From: Candidatus Binatia bacterium
GTDB lineage: Bacteria > Desulfobacterota_B > Binatia > UBA9968 > JAJDTQ01
Assembly: GCA_022827045.1 (NCBI GenBank)
Contig: JAJDTQ010000224.1
Coordinates: 1-26,088, forward strand
Reading direction: 5' to 3'
DNA length: 26,088 nucleotides
Of the stretch, positions 1 through 8,857 are shown piece after piece. The first letter of the stretch is position 1. Each line of letters starts with the position of its first letter. Below the pieces are notes generated by a model. The model was not told where the DNA came from. It saw only the letters and a program-made list of their open reading frames with translations, and made no database searches. The translations under genes and the position numbers were made by a program.

Positions 1-17
1 GACCGATGAAAGATGCC

Positions 18-121
18 GTCCTTCGACTTCGCTCCGCTACGCTCAGGACGAACGGTTATGGAACACTTCTCGCCGTCGGTCCTGAGCGTAGCGACGCGAA
101 AGCGTCGCGGAGTCGAAGGAT
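18..121. repeat. Imperfect long inverted repeat upstream of nuoE
   Basis: Two arms, 18-49 and 79-121, are imperfect reverse complements. 35-49 pairs with 79-93 over 15 perfect bases, and 19-27 pairs with 112-120 over 9 perfect bases. The right arm carries extra sequence that forms its own hairpin: GCGACGC (91-97), GAAA loop (98-101), GCGTCGC (102-108). The element contains no gene and ends four bases before the nuoE ribosome site. It resembles dispersed REP/MITE-like repeats. Whether it affects nuoE expression is inference. Confidence 0.8.
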
Positions 122-133
122 GACGAGGTTTCC

Positions 134-613
134 ATGCTGACCGAACAGGAGCGCGAAAGAATCAGGGAGGAGGCGGGCCACTACGACTACGCGCAGGCCG
201 CGTGCGTGGAGGCGTTGAAGATCGTCCAGGAAAGCCACCGCTGGGTGTCGGACGAGCATCTCAAGGAGGTCGCCGAACTCCTGGACATGAGCCCGGAGGC
301 CCTGGACAGCGTGGCTACGTTCTACAACCTCATCTTCCGCAAGCCGGTGGGGGAGAACGTCATTCTCCTGTGCGACAGCGTCAGTTGCTGGATCATGGGC
401 TACGAGGACATCTGCTCCCATCTCAAGGCGCGTCTCGGGGTGGAGTTGGGCGAGACCACGGCCGACGGCAAGTTCACGCTGCTCCCCATGGCCTGCCTCG
501 GCACCTGCGACCGCGCGCCGGCCATGATGGTGGGGGGCGACCTGCACCGCAACCTGGACAACGAGAAGGTGGACGAGATACTCGGCAGTTACCGGCAACC
601 GCCGGAGACCTGA
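134..613 (+). CDS. nuoE: NADH-quinone oxidoreductase subunit E (24 kDa, [2Fe-2S])
   Basis: NuoE is the thioredoxin-fold subunit of the peripheral arm of complex I that carries the off-pathway [2Fe-2S] cluster N1a next to the FMN. The 159-residue product has the four expected ligands: C80 and C85 (C-x4-C), then C121 and C125 in ACLGTCD. E. coli NuoE is 166 residues, so the protein is full length. The start ATG at 134 has GAGG at 125-128, five bases upstream. It is the first nuo gene visible; its stop lies 9 bases before nuoF, so the two are co-transcribed. nuoA-D are not visible, and whether they lie to the left cannot be seen. The inverted repeat at 18-121 separates it from whatever lies upstream. 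Confidence 0.97.
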   Translation: MLTEQERERIREEAGHYDYAQAACVEALKIVQESHRWVSDEHLKEVAELLDMSPEALDSVATFYNLIFRKPVGENVILLCDSVSCWIMGYEDICSHLKARLGVELGETTADGKFTLLPMACLGTCDRAPAMMVGGDLHRNLDNEKVDEILGSYRQPPET

Positions 614-622
614 GGCGGACCT

Positions 623-1909
623 ATGGCGAACGGAGCATCCATGGACAGGCCTCTCACCGGGGACCTGAGATCGGACGGCGGCGTGCTGGACCTGGCGGCC
701 TACGAGAAGGTCGGCGGTTACGAGGCGTTGCGCAAGGTCGTGAAGGAGATGACCCCGGCCGACGTCCTGAAGGAGGTGACCGATTCCAGGCTCCGGGGCC
801 GCGGTGGCGCTGGCTTCCCCACGGGCCAGAAGTGGAGCTTCGTGCCCATGGGCGACGACGCGCCGAAGCCCAAGTTCCTCATCGCCAACGCTGACGAGAT
901 GGAGCCCGGGACCTTCAAGGACCGCATGATTCTGGAAGGGAACCCGCATCTCCTCATCGAGGGGATGATCCTGTCGGCATATACGATCCAGGCTACCAAC
1001 GGGTACATTTTCCTCCGCTGGGCCTACAAGGTGGCGGCCGAGCGCATCACCCGGGCGCTGGCCGAGGCGTATGACAAAGGTTACCTGGGGAAGAACATCC
1101 TGGGTTCGGACTACAGCTTCGAGCTGCACCTGCACACCAGCGCCGGCCGCTACATGTGCGGCGAGGAGACCGGGTTGCTCAACGCCCTCGAGGGCAAGCG
1201 CGCCAATCCCCGGGCCAAGCCGCCGTTTCCCCAGGTGAGCGGGTTGTGGGGCAAGCCCACCATCGTGCAGAACGTCGAGACCCTGTGCAACGTGCCGCCG
1301 ATCCTTCGCCACGGCGCGCAGTGGTATCTCGGGCTGAGCCGCAGCGAGGACGGCGGCACCAAGATCTACGGGGTGAGCGGCAAGGTGCGGCGTCCCGGAG
1401 CCTGGGAGCTGCCCCTGGGCACCACCATGCGGGAGATCCTCGAGCGCCGCGCCCGGGGCATGCGCGAGGGCCACAGTTTCCGCGGCGTCCTGCCCGGCGG
1501 CGCCTCCACCGACTTCCTGGTGGAAGAGCACCTGGACACCAAGATGGACTACGGCTCGGTGCAGGCGGCGGGCAGCCGGCTGGGCACCGGCCTGATGGTC
1601 GTCCTCGACGACAAGACCTCGGTGGTGGGCATGGTGCTCAACCTGGAGCGCTTCTTCGCCCAGGAGTCCTGCGGCTGGTGCACGCCGTGCCGCGACGGCC
1701 TTCCCTGGACGGCGCGGATCCTCCAGGGACTGCTGGAGGGCCGGGGCCGGCCCGGCGACCTGGAGCGGCTGGAGATGCAGACCCGGATGATGGGACCGGG
1801 CAATACCTTCTGCGCGCTGGCGCCCGGCGCCATGGAGCCGTTGCAGAGCGCGCTCAAGTATTTTCGCGAGGATTTCGAGAAGCTCATTCCGAAGTCCGAC
1901 GCAGCGTAA
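623..1909 (+). CDS. nuoF: NADH-quinone oxidoreductase subunit F (51 kDa, FMN and NADH binding)
   Basis: NuoF oxidises NADH through FMN and passes electrons to cluster N3 in the peripheral arm of complex I. The 428-residue protein shows the glycine-rich nucleotide loop GRGGAGFPTGQKW (59-71), the FMN-site segments NADEMEPGTFKDR (89-101) and CGEETGLLNALEGKR (179-193), and the N3 [4Fe-4S] ligands C350, C353, C356 and C397 (ESCGWCTPCRDG plus FCALAPGAM). NADEMEPGT, rather than a DEGEPGT form, matches the E. coli type. ATG 623 has GAGG at 612-615. An in-frame ATG at 641 with GGAG at 632-635 is an equally good start and would shorten the protein by six residues. It lies between nuoE and nuoG in the operon. 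Confidence 0.97.
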   Translation: MANGASMDRPLTGDLRSDGGVLDLAAYEKVGGYEALRKVVKEMTPADVLKEVTDSRLRGRGGAGFPTGQKWSFVPMGDDAPKPKFLIANADEMEPGTFKDRMILEGNPHLLIEGMILSAYTIQATNGYIFLRWAYKVAAERITRALAEAYDKGYLGKNILGSDYSFELHLHTSAGRYMCGEETGLLNALEGKRANPRAKPPFPQVSGLWGKPTIVQNVETLCNVPPILRHGAQWYLGLSRSEDGGTKIYGVSGKVRRPGAWELPLGTTMREILERRARGMREGHSFRGVLPGGASTDFLVEEHLDTKMDYGSVQAAGSRLGTGLMVVLDDKTSVVGMVLNLERFFAQESCGWCTPCRDGLPWTARILQGLLEGRGRPGDLERLEMQTRMMGPGNTFCALAPGAMEPLQSALKYFREDFEKLIPKSDAA

Positions 1910-1914
1910 CGATC

Positions 1915-4599
1915 ATGGCTACCATCTACGTCGACGATCGCCCCTACGAGGTGGACCCCGGCAAGAACCTGCTGGAGGAATGCCTCTCGAAGGGTCTGGA
2001 CCTGCCGTATTTCTGCTGGCATCCGGCGCTGGGCTCGGTGGGCGCCTGCCGCCAGTGCGCGGTCAAGCAGTACCGGGACGAGAACGACCAGCGCGGCCGC
2101 ATCGTCATGGCGTGCATGACCCCGGCCATGGACGGCGCGCGCATCTCCGTCAAGGACAGGGACGCGGCGCAGTTCCGCGCCGGCATCATCGAGCTCCTGA
2201 TGAGCAACCATCCCCACGACTGTCCGGTGTGCGACGAAGGCGGCGAATGCCACCTCCAGGACATGACGGTGATGACCGGCCACAACTACCGCGGCTACCG
2301 CTTCGGCAAGCGCACCTTCCGGAACCAGGAACTCGGTCCGTTCATCAACCACGAGATGAACCGCTGCATCACCTGCTACCGCTGCGTGCGGTTCTACCGG
2401 GACTACGCCGACGGCAAGGACCTGGACGCCTTCGCGTCCCACAACCACGTCTATTTCGGCCGTCACGAGGACGGTGTCCTGGAGAACGAGTTCAGCGGCA
2501 ACCTGGTGGAGGTCTGTCCCACCGGCGTCTTCACCGACAAGACCCTCAAGGGGCACTACACGCGCAAATGGGACCTGCAGACGGCGCCGTCGGTGTGCGC
2601 CCATTGCAGCCTCGGCTGCAACACCATCGCGGGCGAGCGTTATGGCCAGCTTCGCCGCATCCTCAACCGCTACAACGCCGAGGTCAACGGCTACTTCCTG
2701 TGCGACCGGGGACGGTTCGGCTACGACTTCGTCAACGGCGACCGGCGCCTGCGCCAGCCGCTGCTGCGCGGCCAGCCTGCGGCTGCGCCGGAGGCGTTGC
2801 GGCGGGCTGCCTCGTTGCTCGGCCGGCAGTCCCGCATCATCGGCATCGGCTCGCCGAGGGCGTCGCTGGAGGCCAACTTCGCGCTCCGCACGCTGGTGGG
2901 GGCGAGGAATTTCTTCAGCGGCATGGCGGCCGGGGAAGACCACCTGGTGGCCCGAATGCTTCGCGCCCTGCGCGGCGCCCGTGTGCGGACGCCGTCGTTG
3001 CGCGAGGTGGAGTCGGCGGACGCGGTCTTTATCCTGGGCGAGGACGTGACCCAGACCGCTCCGCGGCTGGCGCTGGCGGTGCGCCAGGCGGTAAGGCAGG
3101 CGCCCCGCACGGAGGCCATGCGGCTGCGCATTCCCCGTTGGGATGACGCGGCCCTGCGCGAGGTGATGCAGCAGCGGAAGGGCCCCCTCTACATCGCCTC
3201 CACCGGCGCCACCAAGCTGGACGAGGTGGCGACGGCGAGTTGCCGCGGCGCGCCCGACGACATCGCCCGGCTCGGATTCGCCGTGGCCCGGGCGCTGGAC
3301 GACTCCGCCCCGGAGGTGGAGGGATTGGCGGACGGCGACCGCGCGCTGGCCGAGGCCGTCGCCGGCGCGTTGCGGGCGGCCGAGCGGCCGGTTGTCATAT
3401 CGGGGTCGGGCAGCGGCAGCGAGGCGGTCATCGACGCCGCCGCGCAGGTGGCGCGGGCCCTGGGCCGGGAACGGACCGCGGACCTGTGTTTCACGGCGCC
3501 CGAGTGCAACAGCTTCGGCCTCGGACTGCTGAACGCCATGAATACCTCGGAAGCTTTCCAGAGGGTGGCCGACGGCCATGTGGACGCGGTCGTGGTGCTC
3601 GAGAACGACCTCTATCGCCGGGCCCCGGGCGCGGTGGTGGACGCGGTGCTGGAGTCGGCTCAGGTGATAGCCATCGACCACTCCGCCCACAAGACCGCCG
3701 AGGGCGCCGCGGTGGCGTTGCCTGCGGGGTCGTTCGCCGAGACCGAGGGGACCCTGGTGAGCAACGAGGGCCGGGCCCAGCGTTTCTTTCAGGTCTTCGT
3801 TCCGGAAGGGGAGGTGAAGCCGGGTTGGAGCTGGCTGATGGAGCTGGCGCAGGCGGCCGGGCGCAATGATCTCGCGACCCTGGCGTCACCGGACGATCTT
3901 CTGGCCGCCCTGGCCCGGGCGGTGCCGGTGTTCGCTCCGCTGCCGGAGAACCTGCCCACGGCGGCTTTCCGCGTCAACGGGGAGAAGGTGCCGCGCCAGT
4001 CGCCGCGCGCCAGCGGCCGCACCGCCGTGCAGGCCGACGTCACCGTCCACGAGCCCAAGCCGCCGGCGGATCCCGATTCCCCGCTGGCGTTCTCCATGGA
4101 GGGCTATCCCCAGCAGCCGCCCTCCGCGCTCATAACGCGGTTCTGGGCGCCTGGCTGGAACTCGGTACAGTCGCTGAACAAGTTCCAGTCCGAAGTGGGC
4201 GGCGCGCTGACCGGCGGCGACCCGGGAATACGCCTCCTGGAGCCCGGCGCCAACGGCGACGCGGCCTACAGCGAGGATATACCGGCGCCCTTCGAGCGGC
4301 GGGGCGGCGAATTCCTGGTGGTGCCGCTGTATCACATATACGGCTCGGAAGAATCGAGCGCGGCCGCGCCGGCAGTGGCCGAGCGGTGTCCCGAGCCCTA
4401 CGCGGCGCTCAACCCCGAGGATGCGCGACTCCTGGAGGTGGAGGAGGGAGCGCTGGTGGAGATCGAGTTCGACCGCGCCCTGTACCGGCTGCCGGCGCGT
4501 TTGTCCGCGGGCATGGCCTCCGGCGTCATCGGGGTGCCGATGGGAATAGCGGTTCCGGGCGTCGACGTCCCGGCCTGGAGCCCGTGCCGCAAGGTGTGA
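1915..4599 (+). CDS. nuoG: NADH-quinone oxidoreductase subunit G (iron-sulfur, molybdopterin-enzyme-like)
   Basis: NuoG is the largest peripheral-arm subunit and carries most of the Fe-S wire. The 894-residue product matches E. coli NuoG (about 908) along its whole length as I recall that sequence. Ligands seen: N1b C34, C45, C48, C67; N5 H99, C103, C106, C112; N4 C151, C154, C157, C201; N7 C228, C231, C235, C263. All four cluster sites are therefore intact, including N7, which many lineages lack. A molybdopterin-oxidoreductase-like domain follows from about residue 275, with a C-terminal dinucleotide-binding-like domain from about 790. The frame is open far upstream inside nuoF, but ATG 1915 aligns with the family start (MATIYVDD) and lies 5 bases after the nuoF stop. 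A Shine-Dalgarno site is weak, suggesting translational coupling. Confidence 0.97.
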   Translation: MATIYVDDRPYEVDPGKNLLEECLSKGLDLPYFCWHPALGSVGACRQCAVKQYRDENDQRGRIVMACMTPAMDGARISVKDRDAAQFRAGIIELLMSNHPHDCPVCDEGGECHLQDMTVMTGHNYRGYRFGKRTFRNQELGPFINHEMNRCITCYRCVRFYRDYADGKDLDAFASHNHVYFGRHEDGVLENEFSGNLVEVCPTGVFTDKTLKGHYTRKWDLQTAPSVCAHCSLGCNTIAGERYGQLRRILNRYNAEVNGYFLCDRGRFGYDFVNGDRRLRQPLLRGQPAAAPEALRRAASLLGRQSRIIGIGSPRASLEANFALRTLVGARNFFSGMAAGEDHLVARMLRALRGARVRTPSLREVESADAVFILGEDVTQTAPRLALAVRQAVRQAPRTEAMRLRIPRWDDAALREVMQQRKGPLYIASTGATKLDEVATASCRGAPDDIARLGFAVARALDDSAPEVEGLADGDRALAEAVAGALRAAERPVVISGSGSGSEAVIDAAAQVARALGRERTADLCFTAPECNSFGLGLLNAMNTSEAFQRVADGHVDAVVVLENDLYRRAPGAVVDAVLESAQVIAIDHSAHKTAEGAAVALPAGSFAETEGTLVSNEGRAQRFFQVFVPEGEVKPGWSWLMELAQAAGRNDLATLASPDDLLAALARAVPVFAPLPENLPTAAFRVNGEKVPRQSPRASGRTAVQADVTVHEPKPPADPDSPLAFSMEGYPQQPPSALITRFWAPGWNSVQSLNKFQSEVGGALTGGDPGIRLLEPGANGDAAYSEDIPAPFERRGGEFLVVPLYHIYGSEESSAAAPAVAERCPEPYAALNPEDARLLEVEEGALVEIEFDRALYRLPARLSAGMASGVIGVPMGIAVPGVDVPAWSPCRKV

Positions 4600-4600
4600 C

Positions 4601-5557
4601 GTGAAGGACGTGGTCTTGCAGATCGTGGTGGTTCTGGGGGTCCTCAACGCGCCCCTGATCCTGGCCGCGCTGCTCATCTGGCTGGAGCGACGGTTCCTGG
4701 CCCTCCTGCAGGACCGCTACGGCCCCAACCGGGTGGGGCCGCTGGGACTCGGCATCGTGCTGGCCGACATGATCAAGATCTTCACCAAGGAGGACTGGGT
4801 CCCCCCGTTCGCCGACCGGGCGGTGTTCATCCTGGCGCCGGCGGTCATCGTCGTCACCGGGCTCATGTCCGTGGCGGTGATACCCATCACCGAGACCATC
4901 GGCGTCACCGACCTCAACATCGGCCTGCTGTTCTTCCTGGCCATGTCGTCCATGGGAGTCTACAGCGTGGTGCTGGCCGGCTGGGCCTCCAACAACAAGT
5001 ACGCCCTGCTGGGCGGCCTCCGGGCGTCGGCGCAGATGGTTAGCTACGAGGTCTTCATGGGCCTCTCGCTCATGGGGGTGGTGCTGCTGGCGGGCTCCTT
5101 CAGCCTGCGGGAGATCGTCGAAGCGCAACGGAACGTGTGGTTCATCGTGCCGCAGTTCCTGGGCTTCGCCATCTTCTTCATCGCCGGCCTGGCCGAGACC
5201 CATCGCCTGCCTTTCGATCTTCCCGAGGCCGAGGCCGAGCTGGTGGCCGGTTTTCACTCCGAGTACTCGGGGATGAAGTTCGGCATGTTCTTCGTCGGCG
5301 AGTACGTGGGCGTGACGGTGATCTCGGCCATGATCGTGACGCTGTTCTTCGGGGGGTGGATGGGGCCGGTGCTGCCGGGCATCGTGTGGTTTGGACTGAA
5401 GCTGCTGTTCTTCATCCTGGTGTTCATCACGCTGCGGGCGGCGCTGCCCCGGCCGCGGTTCGACCAGCTGATGGCTTTCGGCTGGAAGGTGCTTTTGCCG
5501 CTGTCCCTGCTCAACCTGGTGGTGACGGCGGGAGTGTTGCTGCTGTTGAAGACATGA
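4601..5557 (+). CDS. nuoH: NADH-quinone oxidoreductase subunit H (quinone-site membrane subunit)
   Basis: NuoH is the membrane subunit that joins the peripheral arm to the proton-pumping arm and forms part of the quinone chamber. It is 318 residues (E. coli 325) and strongly hydrophobic with several predicted membrane segments. The conserved first loop [19 protein letters not shown] (29-47) and the acidic loop [20 protein letters not shown] (202-221) are present. The start is GTG at 4601, one base after the nuoG stop, with AAGG at 4591-4594; this coupling supports it. The last bases of the gene overlap the GAGGAG ribosome site of the next gene. Confidence 0.96.
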   Translation: MKDVVLQIVVVLGVLNAPLILAALLIWLERRFLALLQDRYGPNRVGPLGLGIVLADMIKIFTKEDWVPPFADRAVFILAPAVIVVTGLMSVAVIPITETIGVTDLNIGLLFFLAMSSMGVYSVVLAGWASNNKYALLGGLRASAQMVSYEVFMGLSLMGVVLLAGSFSLREIVEAQRNVWFIVPQFLGFAIFFIAGLAETHRLPFDLPEAEAELVAGFHSEYSGMKFGMFFVGEYVGVTVISAMIVTLFFGGWMGPVLPGIVWFGLKLLFFILVFITLRAALPRPRFDQLMAFGWKVLLPLSLLNLVVTAGVLLLLKT

Positions 5558-5567
5558 GGAGTCGCCG

Positions 5568-6128
5568 ATGTACAGCGGCGGGTCTCAGACCCGCCCGTAC
5601 GAGGAGTCGCGAATGTTGAGCATGCTGAGGACCATCTGGACGGTGTTTCTGCACCTGTTCAGACGGCCCGTGACCGTCCAGTATCCGGACGAGAAGCCGT
5701 ACCTCCCGCCCCGTTACCGGGGCCGCATCATACTGTCCCGGGACCCGGACGGCGACGAGCGTTGCGTGGGCTGCTATCTGTGCTCGGCGGCCTGTCCGGT
5801 GGATTGCATCGCCCTCCAGGCCGGCGAGCGGCAGGACGGCCGGCGCTACCCGGAATGGTTCCGTATCAACTTCTCGCGTTGCATCTTCTGCGGGCTGTGC
5901 GAGGAGGCGTGCCCCACCTACGCCATCCAGCTCACCCCCGATTTCGAATTGTGCGACTTCGACCGCCAGAGCCTGGTCTACGAGAAGAAGGACCTGCTGA
6001 TCGACGGCACCGGCAAGTACCCCGGTTACAACTTCTACCGGGTCGCCGGTCTGGCCATCAGCGGCAAGGACAAGGGGGCGTCGGAGAACGAGGACAAGCC
6101 CGTCGACGTGAAGAGCCTGCTCCCATGA
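5568..6128 (+). CDS. nuoI: NADH-quinone oxidoreductase subunit I (8Fe ferredoxin), two possible starts
   Basis: NuoI carries clusters N6a and N6b, which lead electrons toward N2 and quinone. Counted from 5568 (186 residues), the two CxxCxxCxxxCP motifs are C66, C69, C72, C76 and C105, C108, C111, C115. The rest matches E. coli NuoI closely, ending in VDVKSLLP. Two in-frame ATGs 45 bases apart, 5568 and 5613, each follow GAGGAG by six bases. Homology begins at the second ([16 protein letters not shown]), giving 171 residues against 180 in E. coli. The first 15 codons are encoded by an inserted palindrome, so 5613 is probably the ancestral start and 5568 an added one. I give the longer limit because both sites look usable. 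The stop overlaps the nuoJ ATG. Confidence 0.95.
   Translation: MYSGGSQTRPYEESRMLSMLRTIWTVFLHLFRRPVTVQYPDEKPYLPPRYRGRIILSRDPDGDERCVGCYLCSAACPVDCIALQAGERQDGRRYPEWFRINFSRCIFCGLCEEACPTYAIQLTPDFELCDFDRQSLVYEKKDLLIDGTGKYPGYNFYRVAGLAISGKDKGASENEDKPVDVKSLLP
5570..5600. repeat. Palindromic repeat inserted between two copies of the nuoI start region
   Basis: The core GGCGGGTCTCAGACCCGCC (5577-5595) is a perfect 9-bp palindrome around a single C, bounded outside by GTAC on both sides (5570-5573 and 5597-5600). It is flanked by a near-perfect direct repeat: GAGGAGTCGCCGATG (5556-5570) and GAGGAGTCGCGAATG (5601-5615), 13 of 15 bases the same. This arrangement looks like insertion of a small REP-like element with duplication of the target, which here was the nuoI ribosome site and start codon. 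Inside the operon it would form a short RNA hairpin. Confidence 0.75.
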
Positions 6129-6640
6129 CCGTGATCTACTATCTTGCGGCAGCCATCGCGGTCATCGCGACGGCCATGGTCATCACCCGCAGCAACGCGG
6201 TGCACGCGTTGCTGTACATGATCGTCTCGCTGCTGTCGCTGGCGTTGATCTTCTTCACGCTGGGGGCGCCCTTCGTGGCGGCGCTGGAGGTGATCATCTA
6301 CGCCGGCGCCATCGTGGTCCTGTTCGTGTTCGTCATCATGATGCTCAATCTCGGCGCCGAGGCCACCGCGCGCGAACAACAATGGCTGCAACCTCGGGCG
6401 TGGCGCGGGCCGGCGATTCTCTGCGCGATCCTGTTCGTCGAGTTCCTGGTGCTGCTGGTGGTCGAGCCCGGACAGGCGGGCGCGCCGGCGGCGGTGGGAG
6501 TCAAGCGCGTGGGCGCCGCCCTCTACGGCCCGTATGTGCTGGGGGTGGAGCTGGCCGCCATGCTGCTGCTGGCCGGGCTGGTGGGAGCCTTCCATCTCGG
6601 CCGGCGGGTGCCGCCGGACGGCGAGGAGGGTGAATCCTGA
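6125..6640 (+). CDS. nuoJ: NADH-quinone oxidoreductase subunit J
   Basis: NuoJ is a small membrane subunit of the complex I pumping arm, next to NuoA and NuoK. The 171-residue product (E. coli 184) has about five hydrophobic helices and the hallmark third helix [20 protein letters not shown] (55-74), with the conserved Tyr59 and glycine. The frame is open further upstream within nuoI, but ATG 6125 overlaps the nuoI stop as ATGA and matches the family start ([10 protein letters not shown]). The C-terminal tail after the last helix is short and acidic. It overlaps nuoK by one base. Confidence 0.95.
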   Translation: MTVIYYLAAAIAVIATAMVITRSNAVHALLYMIVSLLSLALIFFTLGAPFVAALEVIIYAGAIVVLFVFVIMMLNLGAEATAREQQWLQPRAWRGPAILCAILFVEFLVLLVVEPGQAGAPAAVGVKRVGAALYGPYVLGVELAAMLLLAGLVGAFHLGRRVPPDGEEGES

Positions 6641-6948
6641 TGGCCGCGGTCCCCATGGAGCACGGCCTTGTGCTGGCGGCGGTGCTGTTCGGGCTGGGCC
6701 TGACCGGCGTGCTGGTGCGCCGCAACATCATCTTCGTCCTCCTGTCCCTGGAAATCATGCTCAACGCCGCGGCTCTGGCCTTCGTCGTGGCGGGCGCGCA
6801 CTGGGGTCAGGCGGACGGCCAGGTGATGTTCTTCTTCATCCTGGCCATGGCCGCGGCCGAGGTAGCGGTGGGTTTGGCGCTGGTGGTGCAGATCTACTAC
6901 CGATTTAACACCCTGGACGTCGATACCCTGAGCCACATGAGAGGATGA
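6640..6948 (+). CDS. nuoK: NADH-quinone oxidoreductase subunit K
   Basis: NuoK is the MrpC-like membrane subunit that carries key buried glutamates of the proton pathway. The product is 102 residues (E. coli 100) with three hydrophobic helices. Glu38 in [18 protein letters not shown] and Glu74 in [11 protein letters not shown] correspond to the conserved E36 and E72 of E. coli, and the C-terminus LSHMRG matches the family. ATG 6640 shares its A with the nuoJ stop (TGATG), and GGAGGG lies at 6625-6630. A second ATG at 6655 is less likely because the family normally has about five residues before HGL. Confidence 0.96.
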   Translation: MAAVPMEHGLVLAAVLFGLGLTGVLVRRNIIFVLLSLEIMLNAAALAFVVAGAHWGQADGQVMFFFILAMAAAEVAVGLALVVQIYYRFNTLDVDTLSHMRG

Positions 6949-6949
6949 C

Positions 6950-8857
6950 ATGCTCGAGCTGCTGTGGCTGATACCCGCGCTTCCTCTCCTGGGCTTTGTC
7001 GTCCTGATGCTGGCCGGCTCGCGCCTCTCGCGTGCCGAGGTCGCCTTCGTCGGCTGCGGCTCGGTCGGCCTGTCTGCGATGGTGACCCTGATCGTGGGAC
7101 TGAGCTTCATGGCCGCGCCGCCCGCGGGGGCCGCCTTTACCCAGACCCTGTGGGTGTGGCTGGACGTGGACGGCTTCCGGCCCGCCTTCGCCTTCTACCT
7201 GGACGCCCTCTCGTTGACGATGATCTTCGTGGTCACGTTCGTGGGCTTCCTCATCCACCTCTATTCGGTCGAGTACATGATGGAGGAGGAGGGCTACAGC
7301 CGCTTCTTCGCCTACATGAACCTGTTCGTCTGCGCCATGCTCACGCTGCTGCTGGCGGACAACCTGATGCTGCTGCTGCTCGGCTGGGAGGGCGTGGGCC
7401 TGTGCAGCTACCTGCTCATCGGCTTCTTCTACAGGGACGAGGCCAACGGCGCGGCCGCGAGCAAGGCCTTCATCGTCACGCGGGTGGGCGACACGGCGAT
7501 GCTGATGGCGCTGTTTCTCCTTTTCGCGGAACTGGGGACGCTGGACATACAGGAGCTGCTGCAGCGGGCCGGCCAGCAGTTCCAGCCGGGCTCGGGGCTG
7601 GCGGCGGTGGTGGCGCTGCTCCTGCTGGGAGGGGCCGTGGGCAAGTCGGCCCAGCTCCCGCTCCAGACCTGGCTGCCGGACGCCATGGCCGGCCCCACGC
7701 CGGTGAGCGCCCTCATCCACGCGGCCACCATGGTGACGGCGGGCGTCTATCTCATCGCGCGCACCCACGCGCTGTTCGTGCTGGCCCCGGAGGTGCTGAC
7801 GCTGGTGGCGGTGATCGGGACGCTGACGCTCCTGATGGCGGGCTTCGCCGCGCTGGTGCAGACCGACATCAAGCGCGTGCTGGCCTATTCCACCATCAGC
7901 CAGATCGGCTACATGTTCCTGGCCCTGGGGGTGGGCGCGTGGTCGGCGGCGCTGTTCCACTTCATGATCCACGCCTTTTTCAAGGCGCTGCTGTTCCTAG
8001 GCGCGGGCGCGGTCATCATGTGCCTGCACCACGAGCAGGACATGTACCGCATGGGCGGCCTGCGCCGGCTGATGCCGTTCACCTTCTGGTGTTTCCTCAT
8101 CGGCAGCGGCGCGCTGGCGGCCATCCCGGTGGTCACCGCGGGTTTTTACAGCAAGGACCTGATCATCTGGAACGCATACAACTCCGACATCGGCGGCGTG
8201 TGGCTGTGGGCGGGAGCCCTGGCGGGGGCGCTGCTCACTTCCATCTACACCTTCCGCATGGTGTTCCTGACCTTCTTCAGGGACGCCACCGAGTGGGTGA
8301 AGAAGCTGTTGCCGATCCACCAGCCCGGTCCGTGCGTCCATATCCCGCTCGGCGTGCTGGCGGTCCTTTCGGTCGCCGGCGGCTTCATCGAGCTGCCCCA
8401 TACCATGGGGAAGCTCACCTTGTTCTCCGACTTCCTGAACACCGCGCTGCCCGAGTTCCACGGCGCCCACGCGAGCTACGGCACCGAGTTCCTGTTCGAG
8501 CTCATGGCCGCGGCCGCCTCCATCGGCGGCATCTACCTGGTGTGGGTCCTGGTGATGGGGCCTGTCCGCCACATGCAGCGCATCGTCGCGCTGCCCTGGG
8601 CGCCCGCGCTGGAGCGCCTGTGGCTCTCCGGCTGGGGCTTCGACCGGCTCTATGACGTGGTCTTCGTGCAACCCTACCTGTGGGGCGCACGGGTCAACAA
8701 GAGCGACTTCATCGATGCCTTCTACCGCGCCACGGCTTTCGTCACCGAGATGCTGCACTTCGTCGTCAGCCTGACCCAGACCGGCGCGGTGCGGTGGTAT
8801 GCCACCGGGATCGCCGTGGGAGCGGTGGCGACCGTGGGACTGGTGATCCTGCTATGA
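6950..8857 (+). CDS. nuoL: NADH-quinone oxidoreductase subunit L (antiporter-like)
   Basis: NuoL is the distal antiporter-like proton pump of complex I, with the long lateral helix at its C-terminus. The 635-residue protein (E. coli 613) has many hydrophobic helices. The pump residues are present: Glu147 in LLGWEGVGLCSYLLIGFFY and Lys232 in GKSAQLPLQTWLPDAM, followed by GPTPVSALIHAATMVTAGVY. ATG 6950 begins one base after the nuoK stop, with GAGAGGA just upstream. It overlaps nuoM by four bases (ATGA). No frameshift is visible. Confidence 0.97.
   Translation: MLELLWLIPALPLLGFVVLMLAGSRLSRAEVAFVGCGSVGLSAMVTLIVGLSFMAAPPAGAAFTQTLWVWLDVDGFRPAFAFYLDALSLTMIFVVTFVGFLIHLYSVEYMMEEEGYSRFFAYMNLFVCAMLTLLLADNLMLLLLGWEGVGLCSYLLIGFFYRDEANGAAASKAFIVTRVGDTAMLMALFLLFAELGTLDIQELLQRAGQQFQPGSGLAAVVALLLLGGAVGKSAQLPLQTWLPDAMAGPTPVSALIHAATMVTAGVYLIARTHALFVLAPEVLTLVAVIGTLTLLMAGFAALVQTDIKRVLAYSTISQIGYMFLALGVGAWSAALFHFMIHAFFKALLFLGAGAVIMCLHHEQDMYRMGGLRRLMPFTFWCFLIGSGALAAIPVVTAGFYSKDLIIWNAYNSDIGGVWLWAGALAGALLTSIYTFRMVFLTFFRDATEWVKKLLPIHQPGPCVHIPLGVLAVLSVAGGFIELPHTMGKLTLFSDFLNTALPEFHGAHASYGTEFLFELMAAAASIGGIYLVWVLVMGPVRHMQRIVALPWAPALERLWLSGWGFDRLYDVVFVQPYLWGARVNKSDFIDAFYRATAFVTEMLHFVVSLTQTGAVRWYATGIAVGAVATVGLVILL

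Noticed and set aside
56..1531. Minus-strand open frame of 491 codons over nuoE/nuoF
   Set aside because: It lies antisense to two genes with complete family motifs. Long antisense frames are expected at this GC, and its translation is low-complexity with no recognisable domain.
1156..1914. N-terminal extension of nuoG into nuoF suggesting a NuoF-NuoG fusion
   Set aside because: NuoF is complete in another frame and the extension is its shadow; NuoG homology starts exactly at ATG 1915.
1549..3690. Minus-strand open frame of 713 codons over nuoF/nuoG
   Set aside because: It is antisense to NuoG iron-sulfur domains; the composition is Arg/His/Ala/Val-rich shadow sequence.
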